Of a DNA stretch of 64,000 nt, positions 44,155 through 55,723 are shown in pieces (position 1 is the first letter of the stretch; the number at the start of each line of letters is the position of its first letter). The position numbers and the translations under genes are program-made. Origin of the DNA: Marasmius tenuissimus (lineage: Eukaryota; Basidiomycota; Agaricomycetes; Agaricales; Marasmiaceae); NCBI GenBank assembly GCA_029532415.1, contig JAQOTA010000044.1, positions 186,001 to 250,000 of the forward strand, read 5' to 3'. Below the pieces are notes generated by a model that saw nothing but the letters and a program-made list of their open reading frames with translations, did no database searches and had not been told where the DNA came from.

Positions 44155-46570
44155 ATGACACGACTCACACTGGACGGCAACTATCATGCCAACCACTACG
44201 CAAAGAAAAACCTAGATCCCAATGACGTATCCATATATTCCGGGCGATCATATTTCCCCATCGCAAGCGTGTATAATGAACAATGCGGTTTTAAGGAGCC
44301 TACTTCCACTGAGGTGTGCATGTTCTCCCTCTCATCGGACATGGATCACTCAATCTGCATTGAAGAAATCAGTTTGTGGGCACCTGAACACGATCAGTAA
44401 ACAGAACAAGGTGAAGTTCAAAAACATGGACATTAGCGGTATTGTCAACTGCCAGTGTTGCCACATTTTTATCAGGACTTCCGCGAACCTGAAATGCGCT
44501 GAGAGGTAAGCAACATTCACTTCCAATTTCCCGCAATCCTCGCTGATTGGGCCTCTTCAAGGTGGGTCTGTGTTGACGACTGCCTGGCTCGAGCAGTCGC
44601 GCAGACAGCCCCCCCAAATGGGGAGGAGCAAAGCGGGCCGTTCGTCGTCAGTTACGATGCTATGTGTAGCTACTGCAAGTATATCATCGACAGGTGGATA
44701 GAAACGCACCCAGACACCCAGAGTACGTTTACCTGGCCGGGCAGATGCTTTGGGTCATACCTGTTTGTCACTGCCGTAATCATATCGCCAGCTGCGAGCC
44801 GCTTTACTTGTACGTTTACAAGTCGGGTGTAGGCCTTTTCAAAGGAGAAACGGCGGAACAGCCATGGGATACGATCAATCGTTGGGGGGCCTCTACCCGC
44901 CAGATGAACTTGGGTTTATGAGAGGATGTCCTTATTCCCGTATTCGGAGACTGGAACTGGAGGAAAACTGTCGGTTTGGGTGAGTTCAGTTGTCTCCTTT
45001 TGCCGCGTTTACTTCATGTTCCGTGTTCATTGGTCTGTTCCCAATACATCACTCTCTTCTGCTGTTCACTCTCTCCCATGTTCCTTTTCTGCCGTTCACT
45101 TCCACACACTGGGATTCACTCCCCCTGATCGCGTACCACAGCTGACAACAACGTTCACAGCATTACTGCTTTATAATGAGATTCTGAGTCTTCATTCCCA
45201 GTACTCCAAAAAACGGGACTCTCTCATAGGGCTCTGGCTTCTTCGAGGCTGACCCAGGCCTTCGATTGCAAAAATAAAACCGGCTCTGGCGTAGATCACA
45301 ACACTTGTGCTCTGGCTCAGATTGTTGATCTCCAGCACGACCAAGAGAAGTTTCTGCTCGATTACCGCTTTCTGTGCGGGATGCTTGATCAATTGGGTGC
45401 GCTGGATGTGGAGGAGTGGCCGCAACTGAAGACTGAGGATACATATCGAAAATCAACGGAAGCAAGGCGCATCCCAGGGGCATCCCATATTGAGGAGGGC
45501 GCGCGGTGGGGGAAGGTTGGTGTTGGAAACTCGCAGGCGGTGAGCAAACAGTCGGAGCAAGTGGAGTCCCGAGATTCGGATGAGCCGACTAATGACGGGC
45601 CCAGGTTGTACGGTATGTCCGCTTCGTCAGTTTACTTTTCGTTCCCCACATAGTTTCCTCGCGTCGCTCCTCTCTCTCGCCATTTACCCTCTTGGTTCCC
45701 CGCATTGTTGCTCCCTTGCCTCGTTCACTTGTTTTGTTCTCCCCTCGTCTCGTTTTCTCGTATTGTTCCCTTGTGTCGTTCCCTCTTTTGTTCTCCTGTC
45801 ATTTCCGAGACGCTCACACCTGACCCATGCAGGCACCAGGATGTCAGTCGCACGATCCAGGAGTCCAAGTAGGGAAAACCATCTATGTGATTTTTTCCCT
45901 TGCCATGCTAACAAACTCGCAGATCAATCCAAGAATTCGGGTTCAGGTTCATGCAAACCAGTTGCTAAACCAGCCACATCTTCGCACAGCGGTGATACCG
46001 GTGGTCAGGCTACAAACCACCCAGCTGTCAAGGGTGACTTGCTCACAGATACTCCTCAAAAGCGGCCTTTCCAAGAGCTAGAGGAGACTGAAATTGATCT
46101 TCAGGAGCAGAGAGCGGACGGATGGATATGGACCCGTGGCAAAATGGCAGAAATGAACACAACCGATGTGCAAAAATGGAGTGAAAAAGGTGAGCGGCTG
46201 TCGCGGATGTCTTGTCACAATTCACCAATGCTGTTCACAGAGGACAAACTCCAATTCCATCGAACAGATGCTGAATACGGACGTGTTCAGGAGGAATTGG
46301 AGTTCAAGCACGCTTGTTTTCATCGAGCCATTCGTTTCTTCGCAAAAAAGTCAACGCTCTGGGAGGAAGCCGCTTCCAATTCCGACTCACCAGGGAAGGC
46401 AGCCTACGCAAAGGAGAAAGCAGCGATGTATGATGCCCTTCGTGCCGACTGTCAGTACAAACTTGAACTGTGTGGAATGGAAGAGTTCGTCAATATCTCG
46501 GAAGGCAAAACTCTGGCAGATCAAGTCAAAGAATGGCGCGTCAAGGAGAATAAACTTTTCCCTCGTGACC
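44155..46570 (+). pseudogene. KDZ-type transposase, N-terminally truncated and decayed
   Basis: The core follows the KDZ pattern. TLDGNYHANHYAKKNLDPND carries the first acidic residue of the catalytic core. KFKNMDISGIVNCQCCHIFI comes next, then GPFVVSYDAMCSYCKYIIDR (second Asp), HCRNHIASCEPLYLYVYKSG, and GDWNWRKTVGLG at a GTGAGT donor. Later exons give LAQIVDLQHDQEKFLLDY (about 45240-45612) and the C-terminal helices MNTTDVQKWSEK / EDKLQFHRTDAEYGRVQEEL, ending at a donor after FPRD (46570). Introns include 44979-about 45142, 45613-45832 and 46190-46240. Damage: frame shifts near 44360 and 44710, and an in-frame TGA at 44919-44921 where GLREDVL would be expected. The cysteine-cluster region that usually precedes the KDZ core is absent. 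Transposase identity is from motif memory. Confidence 0.75.
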
Positions 46571-48462
46571 GGTAAGGGATCGCTCCTCGCCATACCTTTC
46601 TTATCTGATTCCATTTTGTTGAACATGATGGAAATCATGTGATACACTGTTGATGTGTTGTTTACATGTCACACTATTTATAGAGCTACGCCTCTAGAAC
46701 ACTTGCGTTCTCATGCAAGAACTACGTCTCTGTCTATGTACCTTACTACGTACATCTAGTTTCATCATATATGACACTATAGACAGTCGCTATCCAATAG
46801 CATAAGTAGAGCCTTCAATACATGAGGCAAACACGACTATGCTCACCAAGCATACTACCATTCATGGTAGAAGTACTTACACAGTACTAATGTCCTTTAC
46901 GCCTTTAGGGCCGAATACCTACTTCTAGTAGTAGTTTCAGTTAGTGTAATACTCATTACATGTACCAGAAACTTATGTATAAAAGACTGGACAAAAAGGC
47001 CTTAAGCCTTAGGATAATCTACTTGATTATCACCTCTTCTCAAGCATCTCAAGACTACAAGAACACTCTGTGTATTACCCATGTGAGGTTTACTTCGTTA
47101 TACCCACTGTGCACTTTAACTATGCTGGCTCATCACATTTTCAGTTTGATAAATTGTCCAGCGTTTGTTGATCCAACAATACACTCCAAGGGCTTCAAGG
47201 ACACTTGCGAGGGTGTTGAGACATATTGTGGGTTCCCCTTCGCTGTGGTCATATTTCTCGCTGATTTCTCGCATCAGAATCCTGTTCACTCCCTCTCAGT
47301 CACGTTCACTCCTTCTCACTGCTGCTCACAATGTTTACCCCCAATGATGTTCTCTTGTACCTTGTTCTCCCGTATCTTGTTCTCTTGTACCTTGTTCTCT
47401 CGCACCTTGTTACTCTATTTTGTTGACTCGTAGTATTGCCTTGTAATTATTTCACTTGTAGTCAGTTTGTAGTTCACTCTTGTAATCATCTCGCTCAAAG
47501 TCAGTTTGTAGCTTACCCTTGCCTTGGAAATCGATCAGACTACACTCTCACCCCTTGGATGATGTCTGGCCTCTTCGTGGCCCAAGGGATCAGTAGTTGA
47601 GGAACCCATCCTCAACGAAGCCAACAGATGTCTAGCCGCCTGTGCGAGCTGTAATAGGGACCCACAAAGACACCAGGTGCGTCTTCTTTCATTTCTCCTG
47701 GCGTCACCCCCAGTTGACTTTGAGTCAGGTCTGATTACGTCGTGTGCCGTTGGCTCGTGTGGTTCCCCACCTGCACTTCAAATTCGAAGTCGATTCGTGC
47801 GGTGAAACCGAACGACTGACAGTCCCTTTCTCCCCGCATCAGCCTTCTCGATGAGAACAAGAACTATAAGGGAAGGGGAATGTGATCATACGAAAAAGTC
47901 GTTCAACATTACGGGGCTCAACAAACTCAACGGTCGGGTGGCTGGGACGACTGAAGCACAATTTGGGAACGTTTCGGTCCTCCCTCGTAGTGAATCAATC
48001 GTTCACTTTCGTAAAAAGGTGCACGGACCATCCAACAAGGGAGAGCAGGGAATGACCAAACCTTATCCTTGCGAAACCTCACCCCCTTCACTGCGATTTC
48101 CGCGTCTTATTGACCGCCTCGAACAGAGTTAATCGAGGTTCACTGCAGTTCGTTCACCTGTACCCCTCGTTCTCGTTCATTCTCGTCTGTGTCGTTCTCT
48201 CCCCAACGCCGCTCCCACTTCCGCAGACAGCTCACCAACCCCCACGTCACAAGGAGAAGCATGAACTCGAGGTCTTCTATGCCTGACACTCCTTCACCTG
48301 CATCATCAGCATCTCTCAAAACGCCTATTGGCCCCAAAGATGTTTTCTGCAAAGATCCACGGTGTGGACATTCACTACGACGGCTTCTCTATCCGCAAAG
48401 ATGTTCCGCCGACACATTCTCTCAAGGGGAAGATGTTTGCTCATCCTCACACCGTGCGGCTG
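46545..48462 (+). repeat. Segmental duplication, unit 1
   Basis: Starts at the KDZ 3' end (GGAGAATAAACTTTTCCC) and runs to CACCGTGCGGCTGG. Apart from the inserted LTR (46617-47135), most of it is repeated at 48989-50205. Shared landmarks are the CCGGTAAG donor, GATCCAACAATACACTC, GGCTCGTGTGGTTCCCCA, CACAAGGAGAAGCATGAA and ATGCCTGACACTCCTTCACC. Plus-strand frames inside include 47851-48132 (KKSFNITGLNKLNGRVAGTT) and an exon-like SSMPDTPSPASSASLKTPIG followed by KIHGVDIHYDGFSIRKDVPP. Confidence 0.8.
46617..47135 (+). repeat. Solo LTR, 519 bp, target duplication CATTT
   Basis: Same family and orientation as the LTR at 41435-41953. Perfect CATTT at 46612-46616 and 47136-47140. It lies in what appears to be an intron: a donor at 46571 (GTAAGG) precedes it and an acceptor (TTTTCAG) follows at about 47144. 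Confidence 0.95.
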
Positions 48463-48988
48463 GTTACATTGGGTCTTATCGTTCATCCTTTTCAATTCTC
48501 ATTCTCTCTTCCCGAACTCGAAGCATTGAGTGGCTCTTCCATATCACTGTACCGTGCTCAAACAGACTTTCTTTCACTATCTATACCCCATACTCTCATT
48601 TCACCGAACAACTATATGTCTCCTCTTTTTGTTCACGTGACTCACTCATATATGAATGCGGGGTGATTGTCCATTGTTCGGTTGGTTGTCTATCCCACAA
48701 TTCTCCCCGTGTTAGCATTGGGAGAAACAGCAATCAAATATTTGGACCTTGTGGCCTGAAGGTTTCTGATATGTCGTTTTCTCGGTGGTTCTCTTCATTT
48801 TCTGCTCCCCACTCTTCTCGTCCCCCCTTCTCGCAGTTATGATCTCTCATTTTCAATCCTCCCTTCTCATTCCGTCCTGTCTTTGTTCCCCATTTGCGTT
48901 CACCTTCCTCGTTCTCGTTCTCATCTATCTTCAAGGGGATGGAGAAGGAACGAGAACTCATGCGTTCTCACAGTAAGCACTACCAATC
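48463..48988. other. Spacer between duplication units, TTCTC/GTTC-rich
   Basis: Plus strand dominated by TTCTCxTTC, GTTCxC and CTCGT words and nearly free of A-rich codons. No frame with a motif. Probably non-coding arm of the KDZ-region block. Confidence 0.4.
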
Positions 48989-50205
48989 GGAGAACAAGCT
49001 TTCCCCTCACTACCGGTAAGTGTTCGCTCCCAGCTATGTCTACCAGTATTGAATTCCAAATTCTGGTGTGAAGAATCGTCCAATATCTGTCGATCCAACA
49101 ATACACTCTGAGGGATTCAAGGACACTCGTGGGATGTCGAGACATACTGTAGGCTCCCGTTCGCCATGACTATATTTCTCACTCACCTCTCGCTTTAGAA
49201 TTTTGCTCGCTCCCTGTCGGTATCGTTCACTCGCTCTCACTGCTGCCTGACCCAGGTGTTCACCCCATTGTTGTTCAGCGCAGCTCGTTCACTAGCTCAT
49301 TCACTCGTGTTCTGGCGTAACTGAACAACTGTATGAAACTGAACACCATCTCCACAACTGGAATGGTGATGTCCGTGTCTTTACGTCTTTGGCCCCCTTT
49401 GTCAGCAAGGACCGTTCATGGGCTACTCAATTGGCTCGTGTGGTTCCCCATCTGCACTTCAAACTTAAAGTCGAGTAGTGGAGTGAACCCGAACCACTGA
49501 CAGTCCCTCCTCCACATCAACGTTCTCGACGAGAACAAGCACTATTTGAGAAGGGGAAGATGATCATACGAAGATCGTTCAACGCTCCGGGACTCAACAA
49601 ACTCAACGGTTGGGTGACAGGGAAAACTGAAGCTTCGTAGAACAATGTGGGAACGCTTTCAGACCTCCCTCGTAGTGAATCAATCGTTCACGTTTGTGAA
49701 AAGGTACACAGATCTTTTAATGAGGGAGAGTAGAAAACAACCAAACCTCTTACACTCGCGAAATCTCACCGCTGGTTCCGCGCCTTATCGACCCCGAGCA
49801 GAGCAAATCGAGGTTCACCGTACATTGTTTGCCTGTACCCCTCGTCCTCGTCTGCGTTGTTCTCCCCACCCGTTCTCGCCCGTCACTCACACCCACCGTT
49901 CACTTGGTCCTTGATTGGCGTTCAAACAAGCCGCTGATGCTGGCACTCATCGTCAGCCGCTTCCGCAGAAAGCTCGCCAACCCCTCGTCACAAGGAGAAG
50001 CATGAAACTCAAGCTCTTCTATGCCCGACACTCCTTTGCCTGCATCTTCAGCATCTCCCAAAACGCCTATTGGCCCCGAAGATTTTCCCGCAAAGACCCA
50101 CGGCGTGGACGTTCAGTACGACGGGCTCTCTATCTACGAAGGTGTTCCACCAACACGTCCTCTTAAGGGGAAGCTATGTGCTCATGGCGCACCGTGCGGC
50201 TTGTG
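48989..50205 (+). repeat. Segmental duplication, unit 2
   Basis: Direct repeat of unit 1, starting CGGAGAACAAGCTTTCCCC and ending CACCGTGCGGCTTG, about 80 percent identical by eye with small indels. It lacks the LTR, so the duplication either predates that insertion or copied an empty site. The MPDTPLPASSASPKTPIG and HGVDVQYDGLSIYEGVPP exon is better preserved here, while the 47851 frame is broken. Confidence 0.8.
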
Positions 50206-50289
50206 GGTCTTCCTGTTGGTTTCGTTCACTCACTATCACCGCCGCTCACTTCAAGTGTTCACCTCGGTCGGTTTACAAGTGAACCTTAA

Positions 50290-51363
50290 CCATTGACACT
50301 GTTTTATTTCTTTTTGACGTCCGAGGCTCAAAAATCATGAAATGGAGCTGGTGAATCTTTGATATATTTGTGAAGTAATCAGCTGTAATTTTCCCAGATT
50401 TCTTGAAATGGTCAGGACAATCATCCCAGTTTGGAGGCCTTTCGCAAGTTGATATGGGGTTGCATCAAAGGGATGGTTCATAGATTGTGATGATATCCAA
50501 GGTCAGGCTTGGGAGTGAACTTCCATATGATCCAGGCAGGCTGCTCTAGGGCCTCGGATACCAAACACTGGTTCTATACCCTTGCAGGAGTTGCAGTGCT
50601 GCCATACAATTGTTGAAGACATAGCCCAGCTATCTGAATTGCCAAGGTGCCAGTAGGGTGCTAACATCAAGATCCCGCTGAGAGTTTCAATTCCTGACTT
50701 ATTGAGGCACTATAGAGTGTATAGAGTACACAGCAGCATTGATTGAAGCCAGAAACCCTCCCAATACACTCCCTATCAGCGGGGTGCTCCCCACTGGTGG
50801 ATCTGCATCATAAAAAGTCCTTACCACCAATAGGCCAACAAAGTCTGAGACCCCAACCTGTCCGCGCACTGGAAAACAGCCTTACAACCACCCGAGGTGA
50901 GGCTACAGTCACAGTATCATACACCGGTATTGGCTTAGGGCATCATGACTGTATTTTTAACAGTCGCACTGCCCAGTGGTCATATAACACAAGTAGTTTA
51001 GATCTGCCCACCTCCTACCACACCCCGGGCCCAGTGTCGTCAGTACGTGCTCAACCATGAAAAATGATTGATTTTCAAGATTGAAGGGCAGGAGTCCTGG
51101 CTCTGTCAGGTATGTATTGAGTTCATACATCTTCCTGTGTGATTCTAGTGGAAACCCTGAGGCCTGTCGCACTGACTGTTGATGGAATTGGCTTTGCTAA
51201 ATGAAAGGTCAAGGTGGCCATCTAGAACTCAAAGGAGCCACTTGAACACGGCAGGGAAAATTTAGCTTGAGTCCCGTCAGAGCGACAGAAACACCTAGAT
51301 TATTGCGATTGTGTCTGAGCTACATGCCGGGCATGTGTCTACTGCAGGGCTGGTTTGGTGGCT
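50290..51363. other. No gene seen
   Basis: After the GTTCNC-rich arm ends near 50285, base composition changes to ordinary AT-rich sequence. A plus-strand frame at 50743-51060 has no recognisable motif. Confidence 0.35.
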
Positions 51364-51368
51364 ACATC

Positions 51369-51711
51369 TGTTATGACTGATGTTCACAACGTAAGCTCAA
51401 TACTGAGTTATCGACCTGTCTTGGTTCTGGTGTTGTGAATGTGAGATTGAGTTGTAAGGTCAAGCTGAAGAGCAGGACCTATTACTGTACAAGTATAAAT
51501 ACTAAAGCTGGAACTGCGTACATACTGCAAACTGTTGTAAATACTGCGATCTGGGACTGCGTACATACTGTGAACTACTGCGAATACTGTGAACTACTGC
51601 GAATACTGTGGTCAGATAAATAACACTGTGATCAAATAAATAAACGTATCAGAGTCATAGATAAGATATCATAGATGAAGAAAATGATATACCCCTTTCG
51701 TAACTGTAACA
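51369..51711 (+). repeat. Solo LTR, 343 bp, target duplication ACATC
   Basis: TGTTATGACTG...AACTGTAACA with perfect ACATC flanks at 51364-51368 and 51712-51716. A TATAAATA box (about 51493) and AATAAATAAA signal (about 51640) give plus orientation. Between them is a run of tandem 19-bp units (GAACTACTGCGAATACTGT) with diverged neighbours (CTGCGTACATACTG). No other copy in the window. Confidence 0.9.
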
Positions 51712-51716
51712 ACATC

Positions 51717-52616
51717 TGCTGGTCTAGTAATGGAGGTCCAGGAGATTAAAAGTCATTTGTAAGCTCATTATTCAGTCCTTGAAGGATAATTGAAATTCTC
51801 TTTAGCTTCACAGATGGATTAGAATCTCTTGAAATAGTGGAGTAGCCCGGCAGCACATTCCAATCACCATACAATGATTAGAATCTGCATGCCCTGCACT
51901 ACCAGAAAACTTGTAATTTGGCTACATGGTGTGTTGCTATCTGAGGCTGCCACATTATAGGGATGAGTCGGGAAAGGCTAACCCAAGTCTCATGAGACAC
52001 ATCCAAAACAAGCCCGTACAATATGAAAGGGGCAACTTGGACGATCACCTGAACGTCACACCCAACTAGCAACCCAACACACTGTACCGGAGTGTAGCTG
52101 TTCAGAAGAGTAATCTCAAGCCCCCTGGTATCAAATGAGGACAGCTGGTGTTTCAACATATCCAGTTTGAGCGGTTGCCCTTCAGCTGAACCAAAACAAC
52201 ATCTCGCCACAGATATTTGACCAACCCCAGGAGCACAACATCCAGTATCTTCATAGGAGTGTCACAGTGTGGGCCCAAGCCTGAAGCACCATCCAGCTAA
52301 TAAATTTTTTGTCTCACAAATACAGCAGGAGCTCACCTTTCAACTGCCAAGCAGGACTTGTGATACATGATTTAATACTTGCTCTATTTTGACCTGGGAG
52401 CCGCCCCACAGCCTTGTGAATCTTGTTGATGTAGTGATTGAGGAACCAGTCTTTCAATCCTGGGGCAGTAGTCTCTTCTTAAAAAGAATCAGCTATCCCA
52501 TCACTATGAAGTACTGACTCGAACATGGTCATAAGCTGCTGGTGGGAGTCCTCTCTATTCTGAAGGTCTCCAATCCAATGAGTTTCCTTGGAATCAAAGG
52601 AATGAAGTAGAGATAA
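51717..52616. other. No clear gene
   Basis: A minus-strand frame at 51899-52210 (LDMLKHQLSSFDTRGLEITL, VQVIVQVAPFILYGLVLDV) looks coding-like but I cannot name it or find its exons. Possibly a decayed gene. Confidence 0.3.
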
Positions 52617-53280
52617 ATTGAAGGCAGGGTGGTAAAGGCAGGTGTAAAGGCAGGGTAAAAGTAGGCTTAAGGCAGGTTAAGGTCAAGCAGATGGTTCCCA
52701 AAAGTCATTTATGCATTGTCAACATGCCTTGTGAGCTATCTTGAGCTCAGTAAATTCATTGGAACTTGATTTGTCTATGATCTTGCATACCTTGCCCTTA
52801 GGGTCAGTATCTGACTGCTATAAGTTATGTTGAATTGTATTGTGTTTACGATGACCGGAGTCAATACATTGAATTAGGCAGTAGGATTCGCATCTACACA
52901 CTGTTGGGGCCATTTACTGGTGAGGTGAAGGCTAGCCCTCATGAGTTGAAGGCCAGGTTAAGGCGATTCTGCAGGTTAAATACAGAAAAGTGAAGGCAGG
53001 GTAGCTGGATAGTAAAGGCTGGATAAAGGTCAGGTTTGTGGAATCAAAAGCAGGTTGGCTGTGTACTGAAGGCCGGGTAAAGGTCGGATTGGCAAAGTGC
53101 AGGCTGGGTGAAGGTAGGTTGCAGGCCGGGTAAAGGCAGGGTGCAGGCCAGGTAGAAGAAGGGTGTAGGCCGGGTAAAGGCAGGATCAAGGCCAGTTAAA
53201 GGCTGCCCAAAGGCTAGTTTTGTGTACTCAAAGGTCAACCAATTGCTAAGTAGAGGCTGGTTAGGCTGAGGTTAAGGTAG
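52617..53280 (+). repeat. Degenerate G-rich minisatellite (GGCAGGGTAAA type)
   Basis: Two arrays, 52617-52690 and about 52925-53275, of 8-20-bp units around AAAGGCAGGGT / GAAGGCCGGGTAAAGG. At least 25 copies of AGGC/GGTAA-type cores are visible on the plus strand. Strong strand asymmetry (G-rich plus strand). Confidence 0.78.
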
Positions 53281-54411
53281 TGTACCATGTACACCGCCAG
53301 ACCTTGGCGTGAACATTGCGTGATAATGTCAATACCCAATTCTAGAGGGTTCAAATCTGGTCTACCTGACCCATACCTACTAGGATACAGCCTCACTGTC
53401 TTGAACCACTAATTTAGAGTATAGGTTTGAGGCTATCTCTCTGCATGTCAACAGCTAGTACGGCGTGTAAACTCTCATCCTCTCTCATTCTGTGATTGTG
53501 AAGACTACTTGTACTTCCTTGTGCATACACCAATTGCTTGTCATATATTGGCCTACCAGTTGCCCCAGTCACCTCACATGGCTTGTGGAGTTCTGACCAT
53601 TGAATGAATATTTCATGCCCCTGGGGACCCAGGGCAGAAGTACCTATAGTATGTCCTCTCGAAATACACAATGCTGTGTTGCAATCCCCTCAGCCTGAGC
53701 TTCTCTGAAGGTGACATCAGTCAATATGCAGCAACCAGGCCAGAGTTTTCATGCTCAATCTGCTCTGCCACTCCGTCACGCATCTCCAGTGGCCTGCAAT
53801 GTTTGAAGTACAAAGGAAGTGTAGGTTATACCTATTGTATCTTTGTGCTATTTGCAATGTTGTAGGTGACGGGAATTTCTCGATTCATCATCATAGAAAC
53901 GGCACTTCGGCCGTATTTCCATCCCGCTTCTAAAAGGCTTCCACGCTACAGTATTCGAGCGACTCCATTATGATCTTGAATTTTAATGCACCATTACAAG
54001 ACCTTCTCACCTTGTGCATCAAGCTCGTACACAGAGGCATCCACATAATCCGTTGACATCAATTGTTTCTGGCTTGCTGAGGCTCTATGTGTATGGATGT
54101 CAGAGTGACAACTGTATCAAGACGTTGTGATGATGTCTTTGCTATCTTATCAGGGCGACGTCGCAGGAAATCTGTCAACGTAGATAAAACACGGCATTTT
54201 ACTGACATGTATATCACTCAGACGGTGTAGGACCGATGTCGTGATAAGAACATGTATTCATGATGTTTGAGGTACACAAATGACAAATAGCTGCATTTGA
54301 TACCCGTAAACCAGCTGTCGTGGCTGAGGAAAGATGAAAATGGCATAGCGGTGACTAGCAGCACCATCGATAGAAATGTCGCGGGGGCATAGCTCACAGT
54401 TCGTGGAAGGT
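53281..54411. other. No gene seen
   Basis: Short frames only, none with a motif. A GGTTCAAATCT word near 53350 is not part of a foldable tRNA. Confidence 0.35.
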
Positions 54412-54416
54412 GATCT

Positions 54417-54737
54417 TGTTGAATCCGTGGACTATAATTAGATCCCGGTATATCCGAAGTCCCGGTTCATACTTCCCGCCATTGTATTATGCGGGACAAT
54501 GCATTCGCTATTGTTCCATTCTTCATTGTTCATTATGCTCATATGTACAATTTCTATTGTCGTCCCTATATGGTAGTTCTATTGTCTTTACATGTATATA
54601 AGCTCGTAGTTCTCTACCTGAATCTACAGTGTGCTTGAGCTTCTACGTCTCGCCTCTATCTCTCTAAACTCCTCTCTGGTAAGTAGTAGTGTAGCCATGT
54701 TGTAGTCCTCTGCGCTAGGCGTCATGCCGGCTCATCA
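54417..54737 (+). repeat. copia-2 family solo LTR (321 bp)
   Basis: TGTTGAATCCGTGG...GGCTCATCA, matching the copia-2 5' LTR in the opposite orientation. Flanks GATCT (54412-54416) and GATCC (54738-54742), a target duplication with one change. TATA-like TATATAAGC near 54595. Confidence 0.9.
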
Positions 54738-54742
54738 GATCC

Positions 54743-55723
54743 CTGTAGTTGAGTTAGCATGCATTGTTGAGATCAGAGGTGACAAGATGGTACCAAATTC
54801 ATCCAAGAACCGTAGCTCTGTTTACTCTGAGGCTCGTTAATCGTACTCATGACAATGGACACTGTTTTTCAAACCGGGGAAGGCAGGCCTATCACTGAAC
54901 TAGAGAAGGGTGTTTTGCTCAAGTATAACTGCAAACCGACATTGACATGCCATTCAATTCATTCCCCTCAAAAGCAGGACACACATTCTTTTCTGGTGCT
55001 ACATCCCCAGAGAATAACTCAAAGAGCCCAATGTGTAGAGGATCACCACCCGAGCAAGGTGTGCTTGACTGAAAGAACATTGAGGAGATCAGGGAAGGAA
55101 AACAGTGTCCTGCATAGCTGAGGCAACTGCAGCCACCCCAAGCGATATAGACACAAAAAAGTGAGTGTTGGGAGAAATCCCCAGCGGCGAGTGACATATG
55201 GTCCCAGGCTCACTGGCGCGGACCGGAGTCTGCTTTCCAGATGTCGGTACTTCATAGTAGCGGAGGCTTGATGTGGATCCCCAAGATCGACGTTCCCAGC
55301 AATGAAGCTGAGAGATAGACATTTGGTAAGAATGGACCTAGAAAACACAGGGAAATACACACAAAATCTCTCAATTTCATTCTAATCATCCAAACGGTGT
55401 CAGTATTATGCTTCCAGTCACCTGCTCTGTATGGCTGCTGTTGCAGCGATTATTGCTAGGTGCATGAAGCTCACCATCCTGCTGCTTTGCAGATGAAGCG
55501 TTCCACATCATGCACACAGCAGATGGGATGTTGTTGTCAAATGAGAAGATTTGCTCATCATTATCTACCAGAGTGCCAGGGAAATTTCTGGTGTTTTCAG
55601 ATGGTTTCTGATGTTTTCAAGGAATTAGTTTTGGGCACTTCAGGCCTTCTCTCCAAGGGCAAATTCAATTGGTGACCACCTGCCTAACCAACATCAAGAA
55701 ATTCAAAGAGCTTTACACAGTTC
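54743..55723. other. Remnants only
   Basis: Small frames on both strands (for example minus 55043-55360) without a domain. I see no supportable gene in this 1-kb gap before the JmjC gene. Confidence 0.3.

Noticed and set aside
40844..46575. A TET/JBP oxygenase accompanying the KDZ transposase
   Set aside because: Some fungal KDZ elements are reported to carry TET/JBP genes, so I looked for an H-x-D plus distal His pattern here. None was found; the only iron-ligand motif is in the JmjC gene at 55.7-57.4 kb.
41435..47135. A single LTR retrotransposon with captured KDZ and partner genes
   Set aside because: Each LTR has its own perfect 5-bp duplication; no primer-binding site or polypurine tract adjoins them on the inside.
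53340..53380. Possible tRNA B box (GGTTCAAATCT)
   Set aside because: The flanking bases cannot form a T stem and no A box lies at a suitable distance.
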